From Enterococcus asini ATCC 700915 (lineage in GTDB: Bacteria > Bacillota > Bacilli > Lactobacillales > Enterococcaceae), in contig NZ_ASVU01000001.1 in assembly GCF_000407365.1 (NCBI RefSeq), positions 627,001 to 691,000 on the forward strand: DNA of 64,000 bases. The letters are read 5' to 3'. Both the position numbers and the translations under genes were made by a program. How positions within the stretch are numbered: the stretch's first letter is position 1; each line of letters opens with the position of its first letter. This document shows positions 8,720 through 18,076 of this stretch, piece after piece. The notes beneath the pieces are model-generated. The model saw only the letters and a program-made list of their open reading frames with translations. It ran no database searches and was not told the DNA's origin.

Positions 8720-10381
8720 TCACTTATCTTGGGATAGTTCTTTTACTATTTTTGCTAAAAATGCCCCTGCCACCGCCTTCACCGGAGTTAAATCCAGTAA
8801 TGGTTTTGTGGGTGCCAAGTCATTTTGAAAACTGTTTAACCAGTAGATAAATTGCCGGCCATCGGACCACAGCACTAGGCGCTCCCGATACAAGTGAAGC
8901 CACTCTGCCATGGACAAAGCGCCAGTCACGGGACTAGCCAACGCCTCGTAAGCCGCTTTTAGCGCTAAGATAAAGTCTGCTTCTTGATATACCGCATCTG
9001 GCGCTACATTCAACAAGACTCCTGCCAATTCCGCAAAAGCCTGGCCTGCCGTTTCAAAACTCACTTCTTTTTGATATTCTTTGGACAGTTTTTGCCAAAA
9101 GCTCGGCTCTTTGATGACTTGCCACAGTGGACTCTGGGCTTTGCGCAAAGCGCGGCAAAACTGTTGCCACTTATCCTGAAATACGTGATTTTCAGCAAAA
9201 GTATACCAAAAGCCGCTGTACCGGCCAAAGTATTTCATCGTTTCTTGATAGCCCAAGTGATAATTAATCCGCGAGCGTTCCCGATCAAAAACCAAAAAGC
9301 TTCCTAATGTCCAGGGCGAATGCAAAGGCAACTCCGCCACCGCCAAAGACGGCTCCCAACGTTTCACAAAGCCAGGACCTTTGACATCCACCAAGATACA
9401 CTCGGTAGCCCCTTGTTGCAAAGCTACATCCACAGGCAAATTATTGCGATAGCCTCCGTCCATGTAGTATTCACCTTCGATTTCCTTCGCCCGCATGGCT
9501 GGGTAAAAGGAAGCCGAGGCAATCAGCCAAGCCTGACTTTCTTCGGGATGGTCCTTATCAAAATGCACTACCCGTTCCTCAAAGTCAGGCAGATGAGTGG
9601 TGCAGATATAGAGTTCACTGGGACTAGCTTGCATTTTTTCCCCATCCAAGGCATTTTGAATGATTTGATTCAAAGGTTCGGTACTGGCGCCATTTTCTCG
9701 TAATGCCGTCACAGTCAATGAGCGCATCTGCTGTAAAAGTGTGGTCAAGCTAGTGATACTCTCGGCCGCTTGAGGAAATTGCAAGACCTGATCCGTGGAC
9801 AAATCCAACCACAGTTGCTTGGCCTCGTCCACATCCCCCACTAAGACTAAGCCCCCGTTCAGCGCCCCCACGGAAGTTCCCGTAACAATCGGCAAGGAGA
9901 TTTCTAATTCCTTTAAGGCTTGCCAGACTCCGATTTCATAAGCACCTCGGGCACCGCCACCCCCTAGTACTAGCCCGGTATGATAGACGAGTTCTTTTTC
10001 ATAGCCGTTGCCTTGTTTTTGAAACCCTTGACTCAATAACCAAGCCTCATTGGTAGCGGTGGTCTCCAAGGTCAAAATCAGTTTCTTCACAAAGCGACTG
10101 CGGGCATAGCGATCCAAAATAGCCACGAGTTCTGTCCAAGTGATCTCTTCGGTGACCAAGAGATTGCTCACTTGTAGCGACTGGCGCAATTCTTCAACCA
10201 TCACGAGAAAGATTTTATGACCAAAAGCCTCTAGGTAATAGCTCTGCCCCGTCTTAATTTGTTGCAAGTACTGTTCTTGCCCCCGCGAATGGGAATGAAA
10301 GAAAGGCAGAACCAGCTTGCTATGACGAAAAGCACTATTGTTTTGCAAAAAGTGGCTGGGATAGATTTTCTTTACGTCCAT
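8720..10381 (-). CDS. Patatin-like phospholipase with an N-terminal extension
   Basis: Predicted Ser-Asp dyad lipid acyl hydrolase, 553 residues. The patatin core begins near residue 136 with LVLGGGGARGAYEIGVW (oxyanion loop), followed by GTSVGALNG carrying the nucleophile Ser and YMDGGYRNNLP carrying the catalytic Asp. The first 130 residues are not patatin; the stretch NEAWLLSQGFQKQGNGYEKEL resembles the end of a GNAT acetyltransferase fold, though no acetyl-CoA loop is evident. The C-terminal 200 residues are helical and unassigned. There is no signal peptide, so it is probably cytosolic. It is followed on the same strand by the YdbC-like gene, 22 bp away. Confidence 0.88.
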   Translation of the reverse strand: MDVKKIYPSHFLQNNSAFRHSKLVLPFFHSHSRGQEQYLQQIKTGQSYYLEAFGHKIFLVMVEELRQSLQVSNLLVTEEITWTELVAILDRYARSRFVKKLILTLETTATNEAWLLSQGFQKQGNGYEKELVYHTGLVLGGGGARGAYEIGVWQALKELEISLPIVTGTSVGALNGGLVLVGDVDEAKQLWLDLSTDQVLQFPQAAESITSLTTLLQQMRSLTVTALRENGASTEPLNQIIQNALDGEKMQASPSELYICTTHLPDFEERVVHFDKDHPEESQAWLIASASFYPAMRAKEIEGEYYMDGGYRNNLPVDVALQQGATECILVDVKGPGFVKRWEPSLAVAELPLHSPWTLGSFLVFDRERSRINYHLGYQETMKYFGRYSGFWYTFAENHVFQDKWQQFCRALRKAQSPLWQVIKEPSFWQKLSKEYQKEVSFETAGQAFAELAGVLLNVAPDAVYQEADFILALKAAYEALASPVTGALSMAEWLHLYRERLVLWSDGRQFIYWLNSFQNDLAPTKPLLDLTPVKAVAGAFLAKIVKELSQDK

Positions 10382-10401
10382 ATCGCGCCTCCTTGCACAG
10401 G

Positions 10402-11274
10402 TTACTGTAAATAAAATTCTTGAATTTGATTGCGGTAAGGTTCTGACTCTTTTAAAGGATAGACCACGAAATCATGCATCATCCCCGGCACAGATTCTAA
10501 ATGCAAGTGCGTACCCGTCGTTTTTGCCACCCGTTCTTGCAGACACAAGACATCCGGATGAAGAATATCTGCGGTACCACTGATCACAAACAGCTCGCCT
10601 AAATCCTTCATGTCCCCAAACAACGGTGAGACCCGGGGATCCTCTAAGGAAAAGTTCCCCGCGTAATTTTTCCCGGCTTCTGCCAAGCGGTCTCGCTCCA
10701 ATAAGACATCCTCTGCTTGCAAGGCCGCCACCCGGGGGTCTTGTAAAGTTAAGTCCAGCCACGGAGAGACTAAGGCCAATTTCAAGGGTCGATGGGGTTG
10801 ATTCAGATTCCGCAACTGCTGTGCCACGCTTAACGCCAAACCGCCCCCTGCAGAATCCCCGAAAAAGTAAAAGCGATCGTCAGGATACAAAAAGCTCAAG
10901 CGCCCAAAGGCTTCCAGTGTGCGACTCAAGGTGATTTCTGCAGTATTTTCCGGTGCCAACGGATAGTCAAAATAACTGACCTTCAAGCCTGCCGCCACCA
11001 TTCCCTCCTGAATTTCCTTGTGAAAAGGTGAGGCCTCTAACGCATAGCCCCCACCGTGGAGATAAAACACATGACGCTTGGTAGAATGATGGGGAAAAAG
11101 AGTAATCAAAGGAGAGTCTTGAATCAACTCGGTCTTCTTCGGCCACTCGCTGCGCTCTAAGCGCCGCGTCGTAAAATCCCGGCGTTTTGGCGGAGTCACC
11201 ATATTGGCGCCCACCAGTTTTTTCATATTTACTACTTTAAAAACTTGTTTGACAAACTGTGCCGAAAAACGCAT
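10402..11274 (-). CDS. Alpha/beta hydrolase, HSL/acetyl esterase type
   Basis: Predicted carboxylesterase of the hormone-sensitive-lipase family. Motifs: YLHGGGYALEASPFH (HGGG oxyanion hole), FFGDSAGGGLALS (GDSAGG with the nucleophile Ser), SGTADILHPD with the acidic residue and MMHDF with the catalytic His. About 290 residues. The ATG at 11274 is preferred: GGGAGGAG lies about 8 bp before it, and the frame extends further only through a TTG that precedes that ribosome binding site. It is followed 20 bp later by the patatin-like gene, so two lipid or ester hydrolases are cotranscribed. Substrate unknown. Confidence 0.88.
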   Translation of the reverse strand: MRFSAQFVKQVFKVVNMKKLVGANMVTPPKRRDFTTRRLERSEWPKKTELIQDSPLITLFPHHSTKRHVFYLHGGGYALEASPFHKEIQEGMVAAGLKVSYFDYPLAPENTAEITLSRTLEAFGRLSFLYPDDRFYFFGDSAGGGLALSVAQQLRNLNQPHRPLKLALVSPWLDLTLQDPRVAALQAEDVLLERDRLAEAGKNYAGNFSLEDPRVSPLFGDMKDLGELFVISGTADILHPDVLCLQERVAKTTGTHLHLESVPGMMHDFVVYPLKESEPYRNQIQEFYLQ

Positions 11275-11360
11275 CTCCACCAACTCCTCCCGCTTCAATA
11301 AAAAACATGGTATGATGAGACTAACTTGATTATTCCAAGCATACCTTACTTGAACTGGAA

Positions 11361-12365
11361 GTGTCTATTATTTCAAAGCAAAGTCGTGATTTGGCCTTTG
11401 ACAATATTCGAGGCTTGTTAATTTTTTTAGTGGTCTTCGGTCACGCTCTGGAGTATTTTCGCCTGAGCTTTCCCTTCGCCCAATTCCTCTACGTCTTTAT
11501 CTACTTTTTTCATATGCCTGTCTTTATCTTTATTTCCGGCTATTTCTCAAAAAATGTCCAGCGGGGGCGGGAACAAGCGGTGCGGCAGTTTCTTTTGCCC
11601 TACCTCTTATTAAACCTGATTCTCAGCTTGATCATGTTGGCCATTGGTAAAATCGATCAGATCTTAATCTTAAACCCCGGTTGGACGCTGTGGTATCTCT
11701 ACTGCATGTTCGGCTGGCGGCTTTTATTACCAGACTTGATCCGCGTGCGTCACGTTTTCATTTTGAGTTTAATCGTCGGAGCTTTATCTGGCTTTTTGAC
11801 GGAGTTTGGTACTTATATGGCCATGGCTCGCACCTTTGGCTTTCTACCCTTCTTTTTGGCCGGCTATTATTGTACGCCAGCGCATATCGAAAAAATCCGC
11901 CACTTTCCTTACCGGCGGCTGCTGAGTATATTGGTCCTTGTCATCGGTTTAATAACGGCCTTTTTCTGGGTTAAAAGTGGTACTCCCGCCGAGATTCTCT
12001 GGGGGGATCGAGCCTACGCCTTGCTCGAATTGCCTTTGTGGCAAACATTACCGGCAGATATTTACCTGTATGCTCTAAGCTTCGCCTTTATCTTTGTCTT
12101 CTTGACTTTGGGCCAAGCCAAACACCGCTTTTATACAACTTGGGGCCAACGCACCCTTTCCGTTTACTTGCTTCATGTGTACTTAGTGGCTCCTTTGGTG
12201 GAATTCACAGAAAAAATCACCAATCCTGTGCTCCACTTAAGCTTGCTCTTTGGTGGCAGCCTCCTGATCCTGTGGCTATTAAGCCGGCCTGTCGTCACCA
12301 AACAATTGCAGCTAGTCCTCCAGCGAGTCACTCACTTTATCATGCCCAACAAAGAAAAACGCTAG
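11361..12365 (+). CDS. Membrane acyltransferase 3 family protein (fucose 4-O-acetylase-like)
   Basis: Integral membrane O-acyltransferase of about 334 residues with around ten hydrophobic segments. The N-terminal DNIRGLLIFLVVFGHALEYF carries the R-x10-H signature of acyltransferase 3 proteins, followed by FFHMPVFIFISGYFS. These enzymes usually acetylate sugars of the cell surface. The best start is a GTG at 11361 with a weak ribosome binding site (CTGGAA). It is divergent from the esterase gene and ends in its own terminator, which overlaps the stop codon. Substrate unknown. Confidence 0.85.
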   Translation: MSIISKQSRDLAFDNIRGLLIFLVVFGHALEYFRLSFPFAQFLYVFIYFFHMPVFIFISGYFSKNVQRGREQAVRQFLLPYLLLNLILSLIMLAIGKIDQILILNPGWTLWYLYCMFGWRLLLPDLIRVRHVFILSLIVGALSGFLTEFGTYMAMARTFGFLPFFLAGYYCTPAHIEKIRHFPYRRLLSILVLVIGLITAFFWVKSGTPAEILWGDRAYALLELPLWQTLPADIYLYALSFAFIFVFLTLGQAKHRFYTTWGQRTLSVYLLHVYLVAPLVEFTEKITNPVLHLSLLFGGSLLILWLLSRPVVTKQLQLVLQRVTHFIMPNKEKR

Positions 12366-12404
12366 ACGAAAGGTGCTTATTCCCTACTCGTCTAGCATTT
12401 TTTT
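12361..12404 (+). terminator. Intrinsic terminator of the acyltransferase gene
   Basis: GCTAGACGA (12361-12369) pairs with TCGTCTAGC (12388-12396), followed by A and seven T. The left arm contains the stop codon of the gene. Confidence 0.9.
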
Positions 12405-12415
12405 GATTCATAAAA

Positions 12416-12871
12416 CTATTTCACTTTAAATTTCAGTCCTTTGCCCACTTGCCAGACACTTAGCACCGCACTAGAAACCAAGAGTGCTTTGCCGGTATTC
12501 CGCGCCACTTGTTTCAAGCGTTGAGTGTCCATTTCCTTGCCACCTTCATAGGCTTCCGTAATCTGTTCTTGAGCAAAGCCAAAGGTATCTCCAATGCCAT
12601 TCAGGGTAGTGCGTGCAACATCCGCCAACTTTTCTTTTCCTTGATGCAGTTGGTGGTCATTTTTCGTGAAAAACCCCGCCGCAGTGTCAATCACTCCATC
12701 TAGAGTCTGCCCGGCATATTTTCCGGCGTTTTTATTTCCTTGAAAAACCTCGGCTCCCGCTTCTTGCAAAAGCTGCGCATGAGTCAATTCGGCAGCCAGG
12801 TTAAACGCTCCGCCAATCACCCCACCGGCTAAAGCCCCAGTACCCTCACCGATTTTTTGAAACCAATCCAT
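12416..12871 (-). CDS. Small glycine-rich protein of unknown function, 151 aa
   Basis: Not recognised. 151 residues starting MDWFQKIGEGTGALAGGVIGG. The first 35 residues are a Gly/Ala-rich amphipathic or weak membrane segment, the middle is polar and helical (AELTHAQLLQEAGAEVFQGNKNAGKYAGQTLDG), and near the end KALLVSSAVLSVWQVG is a second hydrophobic stretch. The start at 12871 has AGAGGTG 7 bp upstream; a longer frame from 12910 lacks this. It is a single gene between two terminators. A cell-envelope or stress role is only a guess. Confidence 0.65.
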   Translation of the reverse strand: MDWFQKIGEGTGALAGGVIGGAFNLAAELTHAQLLQEAGAEVFQGNKNAGKYAGQTLDGVIDTAAGFFTKNDHQLHQGKEKLADVARTTLNGIGDTFGFAQEQITEAYEGGKEMDTQRLKQVARNTGKALLVSSAVLSVWQVGKGLKFKVK

Positions 12872-12962
12872 GGTAAACACCTCTCTTGTATTCGTTCTTA
12901 GAATGACCATACGTCTTTCTTACCTAAAAGACAAGTCCGATACTAAAGGCTAAAAACTTTTA

Positions 12963-12993
12963 TAAAAAAGAGGAAGCAAAAATTGCTTCCTCT
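12963..12993 (-). terminator. Terminator of the ahpC-ahpF operon
   Basis: AGAGGAAGCAA and TTGCTTCCTCT form an 11-bp stem with a 3-base loop, followed on the minus strand by TTTTTT. Confidence 0.88.
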
Positions 12994-13002
12994 ACTCCAA
13001 GA

Positions 13003-14529
13003 CTATTCACGAATCAAATAATCAAATGCTCCTAAGGCTGCCGTCGCACCGGAACCCATGGAAATGATGATCTGCTTGTAGGCGCTGTTGGTACAGTCTC
13101 CTGCCGCAAAGATTCCCGGTACATTCGTAGCCCCATGGCCATCTACAACAATTTCCCCACGAGGATTTTTTTCAATCGTTTCTGGTAGCCATTCAGTATT
13201 CGGCATTAAGCCGATTAAGATGAACACGCCGGAGACAGCCAAAGTGTGACTTTCTTGTGTAGTCCGGTCAGTATAATTTAGAGCTTCTACTTGATCGCCA
13301 CCACTGATTTCATTGGTTTGAGCATTGGTGATGACCGTGACGTTCGACAGACTAGCTAGCTTCGTTTGCAAGACTTGGTCTGCTTTTAATTCTGGCAAGA
13401 ATTCCAAAACGTAAACATGTTTTGCTAGATTGGCTAAGTCAATTGCCGCTTCAATCCCAGAGTTTCCACCACCGATAACGGCGATTTCTTTTCCGGCAAA
13501 CAATGGTCCATCACAATGCGGACAGTAGGCGATTCCCTTGTTTTTAAATTCTTTTTCCCCGGGAACGTTGATGTCTCGCCAGTGGGCTCCCGTAGCAAGG
13601 ATAGCCGTGCGAGTTTGCAAGACTACACCATTTGCCAACTCGACTTCCACCAAGTCCGTCTTACGGATATCTTGTACCCGTTGGCCCTTCATCAAGTCCA
13701 CGTCATATTGTTTCACGTGTTCTTCTACCTGAGCCATTAGTTTCGGTCCTTCGGTATAAGGTGTGCCAATCAAGTTTTCGATGCCGAGGGTTTCCATGAC
13801 TTGACCGCCGAATGTATCGACTACCATCCCGGTTTTAATGCCTTTACGAGCCGCGTAAATCGCACTGCTGGCTCCAGCAGGTCCACCGCCGACTACTAAG
13901 ACATCGAATACGTCTTTATCCGCAAAGGCACTGGCATCTAGCGGTCCCGCTACTTTTTCCACTAATTGTTCGATGGTCATGCGGCCACTGGCAAATTCTT
14001 CTCCACCAAGAAAGACGGTAGGCACCGCCATGACTTTCTTTTCCTCGACTTCGGCTTGGTACATCCCGCCTTCAATCATCGTATGGGAAATTTTCGGATT
14101 TAAAACTGCCATAATATTCAGTGCTTGCACCACATCTGGACAGTTGTGACAAGTCAAGCTGACATAAGTTTCAAAATGTAGCTCTTGGTCAATGGCTTTA
14201 ATCTGAGCCGCGACTTCCGGCTCTATTTTCGGTGGTCGTCCCGCTACTTGTAACAAGGCTAAAATAAATGAAGTAAACTCGTGGCCTAATGGCAGTCCAG
14301 CAAAAGTAATGCCACTCTTACCGGTCGCCGGATTGACCTCGAAACTTGGCGTACGAGGCAAATCCGCTACCGCTACCGTGATTTTATCGCTCATGGCCGC
14401 TACTTCATTTAAAAATTCGCCGGTTTTTTTCGAATTTTCATCCGTCCCTAAACTGGCTAAAAATTGGATATCTCCTTCTAGAAGTTCCAAATATTGCGCA
14501 AGTTGTGCTTTCGTTTCGTTATCTAACAT
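13003..14529 (-). CDS. ahpF: Alkyl hydroperoxide reductase subunit F
   Basis: NADH-dependent flavoprotein disulfide reductase that re-reduces AhpC. 508 residues with the full AhpF layout. The N-terminal tandem thioredoxin-like domain carries the TCHNCPDV redox CxxC near residue 128. A FAD site follows (VVGGGPAGASSAIYAARKG near residue 212), then the active-site disulfide in AYCPHCDGP near residue 340, the NADH site VIGGGNSGIEAA, and GIFAAGDCTN at the C-terminus. AAGGAGG precedes the ATG. It lies 9 bp after ahpC in the same operon. Confidence 0.97.
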   Translation of the reverse strand: MLDNETKAQLAQYLELLEGDIQFLASLGTDENSKKTGEFLNEVAAMSDKITVAVADLPRTPSFEVNPATGKSGITFAGLPLGHEFTSFILALLQVAGRPPKIEPEVAAQIKAIDQELHFETYVSLTCHNCPDVVQALNIMAVLNPKISHTMIEGGMYQAEVEEKKVMAVPTVFLGGEEFASGRMTIEQLVEKVAGPLDASAFADKDVFDVLVVGGGPAGASSAIYAARKGIKTGMVVDTFGGQVMETLGIENLIGTPYTEGPKLMAQVEEHVKQYDVDLMKGQRVQDIRKTDLVEVELANGVVLQTRTAILATGAHWRDINVPGEKEFKNKGIAYCPHCDGPLFAGKEIAVIGGGNSGIEAAIDLANLAKHVYVLEFLPELKADQVLQTKLASLSNVTVITNAQTNEISGGDQVEALNYTDRTTQESHTLAVSGVFILIGLMPNTEWLPETIEKNPRGEIVVDGHGATNVPGIFAAGDCTNSAYKQIIISMGSGATAALGAFDYLIRE

Positions 14530-14538
14530 GGTGCCTCC

Positions 14539-15102
14539 TTAGATTTTCCCCACAAGATCGAAGCTAGGTTTCAATGTTTCCCCGTCTTCTTTCCATTTTG
14601 CCGGACAAACTTCCCCTGGATGAGTCCGCACGTATTGACCTGCTTTGATTTTATCTAGCAATACGCTAGCGTCCCGGCCGATACCGTCCGCATTGATTTC
14701 CATTGCTTGAACCACGCCATCAGGATCGATGATGAAGGTGCCCCGTTGCGCTGCCCCAGCTTCTTCGTCTAAAACATCGAAGTTACGAGCGATGCTGTGA
14801 TTTGGGTCCCCAATCATAATGTATTCAATTTTGCCAATGGCTTCAGAAGTATCATGCCATGCTTTATGAGTAAAGTGGGTATCGGTCGAACATGAGTAGA
14901 CTTCTACACCTAACTTTTGCAATTCGCCGTATTGTTCTTGCAAATCTTCTAGTTCAGTTGGGCAGACAAAGGTAAAGTCTGCTGGATAAAAACACAGAAC
15001 ACTCCATTTACCCTTGAAATTTTCGTCTGATACTTCGATAAATTCCCCTTTGTGGTAGGCGTTCGCCTGAAATGCTTCAATTTCTTTTCCAATCAATGAC
15101 AT
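14539..15102 (-). CDS. ahpC: Alkyl hydroperoxide reductase subunit C (peroxiredoxin)
   Basis: Typical 2-Cys peroxiredoxin reducing H2O2, organic hydroperoxides and peroxynitrite. 187 residues. The peroxidatic Cys is in [13 protein letters not shown] near residue 47, and the resolving Cys is in [10 protein letters not shown] near residue 166; the GGxG-like and C-terminal YF regions are close to the robust/sensitive borderline and cannot be judged here. AAAGGGG precedes the ATG. It is the first gene of the ahpCF operon, behind a promoter with a PerR-like box. Confidence 0.97.
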   Translation of the reverse strand: MSLIGKEIEAFQANAYHKGEFIEVSDENFKGKWSVLCFYPADFTFVCPTELEDLQEQYGELQKLGVEVYSCSTDTHFTHKAWHDTSEAIGKIEYIMIGDPNHSIARNFDVLDEEAGAAQRGTFIIDPDGVVQAMEINADGIGRDASVLLDKIKAGQYVRTHPGEVCPAKWKEDGETLKPSFDLVGKI

Positions 15103-15160
15103 AATCTTACCCCTTTGCTTTTTTATTGAGAATGAACTCTCGTAATTGAAAATATAGTGC

Positions 15161-15226
15161 TTAATTCTATAAAAATACTAAGAATTAATTAAATTGATTA
15201 TAAATTAAAACGGATTCTACTGTAAA
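15161..15226 (-). promoter_or_regulatory. ahpC promoter with PerR-like box and a second inverted repeat
   Basis: Minus-strand -35 TTTACA (15221-15226), 18-bp spacer and -10 TATAAT (15197-15202). Overlapping the -10 is TTATAATCAATTTAA (15189-15203), which matches 12 of the 14 fixed positions of the PerR box TTATAATnATTATAA. Just downstream of the expected transcript start is a perfect inverted repeat, TTAATTCT/AGAATTAA, with a 12-bp spacer (15161-15188). Peroxide control by PerR is therefore likely. The rest of the 300-bp gap holds only the terminator at 15251-15286 and no gene. Confidence 0.7.
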
Positions 15227-15250
15227 GGAATGTGCCCTCTTGCACAAAAG

Positions 15251-15286
15251 AAAAAAGTGTCAGCTGTGATTTTCCGACACTTTTTT
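15251..15286 (-). terminator. Terminator after the esterase-GH42 gene
   Basis: AAAAAAGTGTC and GACACTTTTTT flank a 14-base loop. The stem reads as a terminator on both strands; on the minus strand it closes the pectin-locus transcript. Confidence 0.85.
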
Positions 15287-15403
15287 CTCAATAATCTTTC
15301 ACATTACTTTAAAACTAATGAATCATGAAGAATAAAAAATAACTTTACTTGCTGTCTTCTACTTTTATCGTGATTTTATTATTGAGAAAAATACTCAATT
15401 ACT

Positions 15404-18043
15404 TTAGGAGTTTGTTTCCCCAAGCGACGTCCATTCTAAAATCTGGCACTCATAAGGCGCCAGGAGTTGCGTGCCGCAAACAAGGTCTCGATCGGTCAGA
15501 AGTTCTTTTGCTGGAATGTGCAATTGGTAGCTCGCTTCTTCCATGGCGAAATTGGTTATATAGATTTGAACGCCATCTTTCGTTTTTCGGCGATATTTCA
15601 TCAAACCTTTTCCAATCTGAAGAAACTCACGATCCGATTCAAACGGTAGGACTTCTTGACAACAAAAAGCATCCCACATCGGGCTAGTCTGCAAATTTTC
15701 GGGTAAAGCACCGATGTACAAAATACTTCCCTTGCCTCTTTGCGTTTTTCCAATAAAAGTCGCTTTGGAATCGCTGGTTTGTCCCAAGGTTTCCCAAGAA
15801 TCATCCCCAACAAAGGTGGTCACCAACCGATCCAACTGTTCTTGATGTGTAGCATAAGCCCCCAAAAACTCGATACCTTTCACAGAAAATTGCTGAATTT
15901 GAGACAACCCTAGCCATTCTCCTAAATTATCTAACCCATTATGTTCAGGCCAAGTCAGCTCTTCTGTGCGATCACCAGTCATTGGTCCTAGAATCAGTTT
16001 CCCACCTTTTTGAACAAAAGCTTGCAATTTACGTAAAACTTGTGGACTAACCCAGCGTAGAAACGGCACAAAGAGCACTTGATACTCTGCAAGAGAGCTA
16101 CTTTCTTGAATGACTTCCACGCTGACCCCTTTGCGTATTAAGCTACCATACAGGTCAGTGAACAAACCACGATAGTCGTAATAGCCACCATTATCGATAG
16201 TGTAAAAGCGTTTCGCATAATCCGAGTAAAGAACTGCTACCTTAGCTTTCACATATTTGGAAGCCGCAAGTAATGGTGCCATACGCTGATGCAATTCTCC
16301 GGCTTTCACCACATCCTCATAGCCTCTATCCGGTTCTCCCCAAGCCGTCAAGACCGCACTGTGGGGCTGTTCCACGCCATAGCGATGGCCTCTAAACAAC
16401 CAAAAATTAAAGGATTTTAAGTTTCCCGCCAGACCGATAAACAGCTCACTAGTAACAAACCCTTTAGGTCGTGGAGTAGCATAGTTTTCCAAATGGCCGG
16501 CATTAGCCGTACAAGTTTCCAACAAGAACACCTCTTGACTAGTGTCCTTCACGTTGCGCCAGCGATCCAAGTTGAGGGTATACGCGGGAAAATCCGTTGG
16601 TGGTGCATAGGTATCAAACCCTGCCACGTCTAAATCACCAAAGAGATCATCGTTTTGCAAATTAAAGCCAAACGCAGAATTGTGGGTAACCGGAATCGCC
16701 GTTTCCATACGGATAAAGTGACACAAATCATGGGCGAATTCGTTTAACGTATCGGCAGTAAAACGGCGAAAGGCATTCATCAAAGAAGAATTATGCAAGA
16801 AAGGTGTGCGCCAAGGCAACACCACATCTTCAAAGGAGTCATAGGCTTCACTCCACACACTGGTTCCCCAGCTTTGATTGAGCCATTCTACGGTTTGATA
16901 CTGAGTAGCGAGATACTGCGGCCATCGCTTCTGACAAGTGTCGCAGTAGCATAAGTCCACGTGACATTTGAATTCATTGTCCAACTGAAGCAAGACCACG
17001 TTGTCATAACGATTGAGGAAAGCTGCAAGTTTTTGCGTCAACCGATATGCATGCCGGCGAAAATCCGGATTGTTGGTACAAACATGTTGTCTGGAACCAT
17101 GAACCATCACCGTACCATCTTGATTCTTCACTAAAGACTCAGGGTATTTCTTCGTAAACCAGCGAGGCGGGGTCGGGGTTGGGATACACATACAAACATC
17201 GATACCTTGCGCTTGATACAAATCAAGCGAACGCTCCAATAGTGAAAAATCATAGACACCTTCTTGCGGTTCGAAGTCCTTCCAAGCAAATTCCCCAATT
17301 CGTGCAAAATTCATTCCTAGTTTCGCCATGGTTTCCACATCGCTGGCGAAAACTTCTTCCGGCCACACTTCAGGATACATGCACGCCCCATAATAAGTCT
17401 TTGTAAACAATTCCTCAGTCAAATAAGGACGCAGGCGTTTTTTCACATATTCCGCTACCACTTGTGCTCCTTTGGCGGAAAAATGAGTATCGTCCATGGA
17501 ACCTGCAGGATAATTTGGATGTTCGCCGACTCCTAGCCACAGAAACAACTCCTTAGCTTTTTCAGCTCCTAAACTTTGATAGTAAAAATACGTGTACCGA
17601 TTGAGATCAAACAACGCCAAGTCATGTTCTTTTTGCAATCGACGTAAAACTGCTTTATACGGGGCAAAGGTCTCCGCAACTTGTCCTGTGCCATCAACTC
17701 GGTGTTCCACCGGCGTACAGAGAATCGGAATAACTGACTTTTCTTTTAACAAAGTAACCATTTCTTGCAGTCTCATAGTATATTCATTTAAGGAAACGCC
17801 GTTTTTGGGATTTTGGTCGTTGTGGCCGAATTGAATCAGTGCTACATCTCCAGCTTCTGCCACCTCCAACAATCTCGTAAAGCGACCTTCTTCCATAAAA
17901 GAACGGGTACTGCTCCCGGCTTTGGCAAAATTCTGTACCTCTACCGGTAGCAATTGAGCCAAAGCTTGGCCCCACCCTGACAAGGGAGCAAACTCTTCTC
18001 CGTAACTAGCCATAGTGGAATCCCCAGCGAGTAATATTTTCAT
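15404..18043 (-). CDS. Fusion: SGNH rhamnogalacturonan acetylesterase-like domain + GH42 beta-galactosidase
   Basis: 879-residue two-enzyme protein. Residues 1-210 form an SGNH hydrolase like CE12 rhamnogalacturonan acetylesterases: AGDSTM with Ser9, the Gly near residue 43, GHND at 73-76 and DDTH at 184-187. From about residue 216 a full GH42 enzyme begins (YYGACMYPEVWPEEVF). It has LQLDNEF with the likely acid/base Glu357, a zinc-type cysteine cluster (CHVDLCYCDTC) and FLLETCTA with the likely nucleophile Glu. There is no signal peptide, so it acts inside the cell on imported oligosaccharides. The ATG at 18043 follows GGAG by 6 bp. It is last in the locus, behind a terminator-like hairpin. 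Confidence 0.9.
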   Translation of the reverse strand: MKILLAGDSTMASYGEEFAPLSGWGQALAQLLPVEVQNFAKAGSSTRSFMEEGRFTRLLEVAEAGDVALIQFGHNDQNPKNGVSLNEYTMRLQEMVTLLKEKSVIPILCTPVEHRVDGTGQVAETFAPYKAVLRRLQKEHDLALFDLNRYTYFYYQSLGAEKAKELFLWLGVGEHPNYPAGSMDDTHFSAKGAQVVAEYVKKRLRPYLTEELFTKTYYGACMYPEVWPEEVFASDVETMAKLGMNFARIGEFAWKDFEPQEGVYDFSLLERSLDLYQAQGIDVCMCIPTPTPPRWFTKKYPESLVKNQDGTVMVHGSRQHVCTNNPDFRRHAYRLTQKLAAFLNRYDNVVLLQLDNEFKCHVDLCYCDTCQKRWPQYLATQYQTVEWLNQSWGTSVWSEAYDSFEDVVLPWRTPFLHNSSLMNAFRRFTADTLNEFAHDLCHFIRMETAIPVTHNSAFGFNLQNDDLFGDLDVAGFDTYAPPTDFPAYTLNLDRWRNVKDTSQEVFLLETCTANAGHLENYATPRPKGFVTSELFIGLAGNLKSFNFWLFRGHRYGVEQPHSAVLTAWGEPDRGYEDVVKAGELHQRMAPLLAASKYVKAKVAVLYSDYAKRFYTIDNGGYYDYRGLFTDLYGSLIRKGVSVEVIQESSSLAEYQVLFVPFLRWVSPQVLRKLQAFVQKGGKLILGPMTGDRTEELTWPEHNGLDNLGEWLGLSQIQQFSVKGIEFLGAYATHQEQLDRLVTTFVGDDSWETLGQTSDSKATFIGKTQRGKGSILYIGALPENLQTSPMWDAFCCQEVLPFESDREFLQIGKGLMKYRRKTKDGVQIYITNFAMEEASYQLHIPAKELLTDRDLVCGTQLLAPYECQILEWTSLGETNS

Positions 18044-18076
18044 CACTTTCTCCTACTTTCTTACATTGTGATTATG

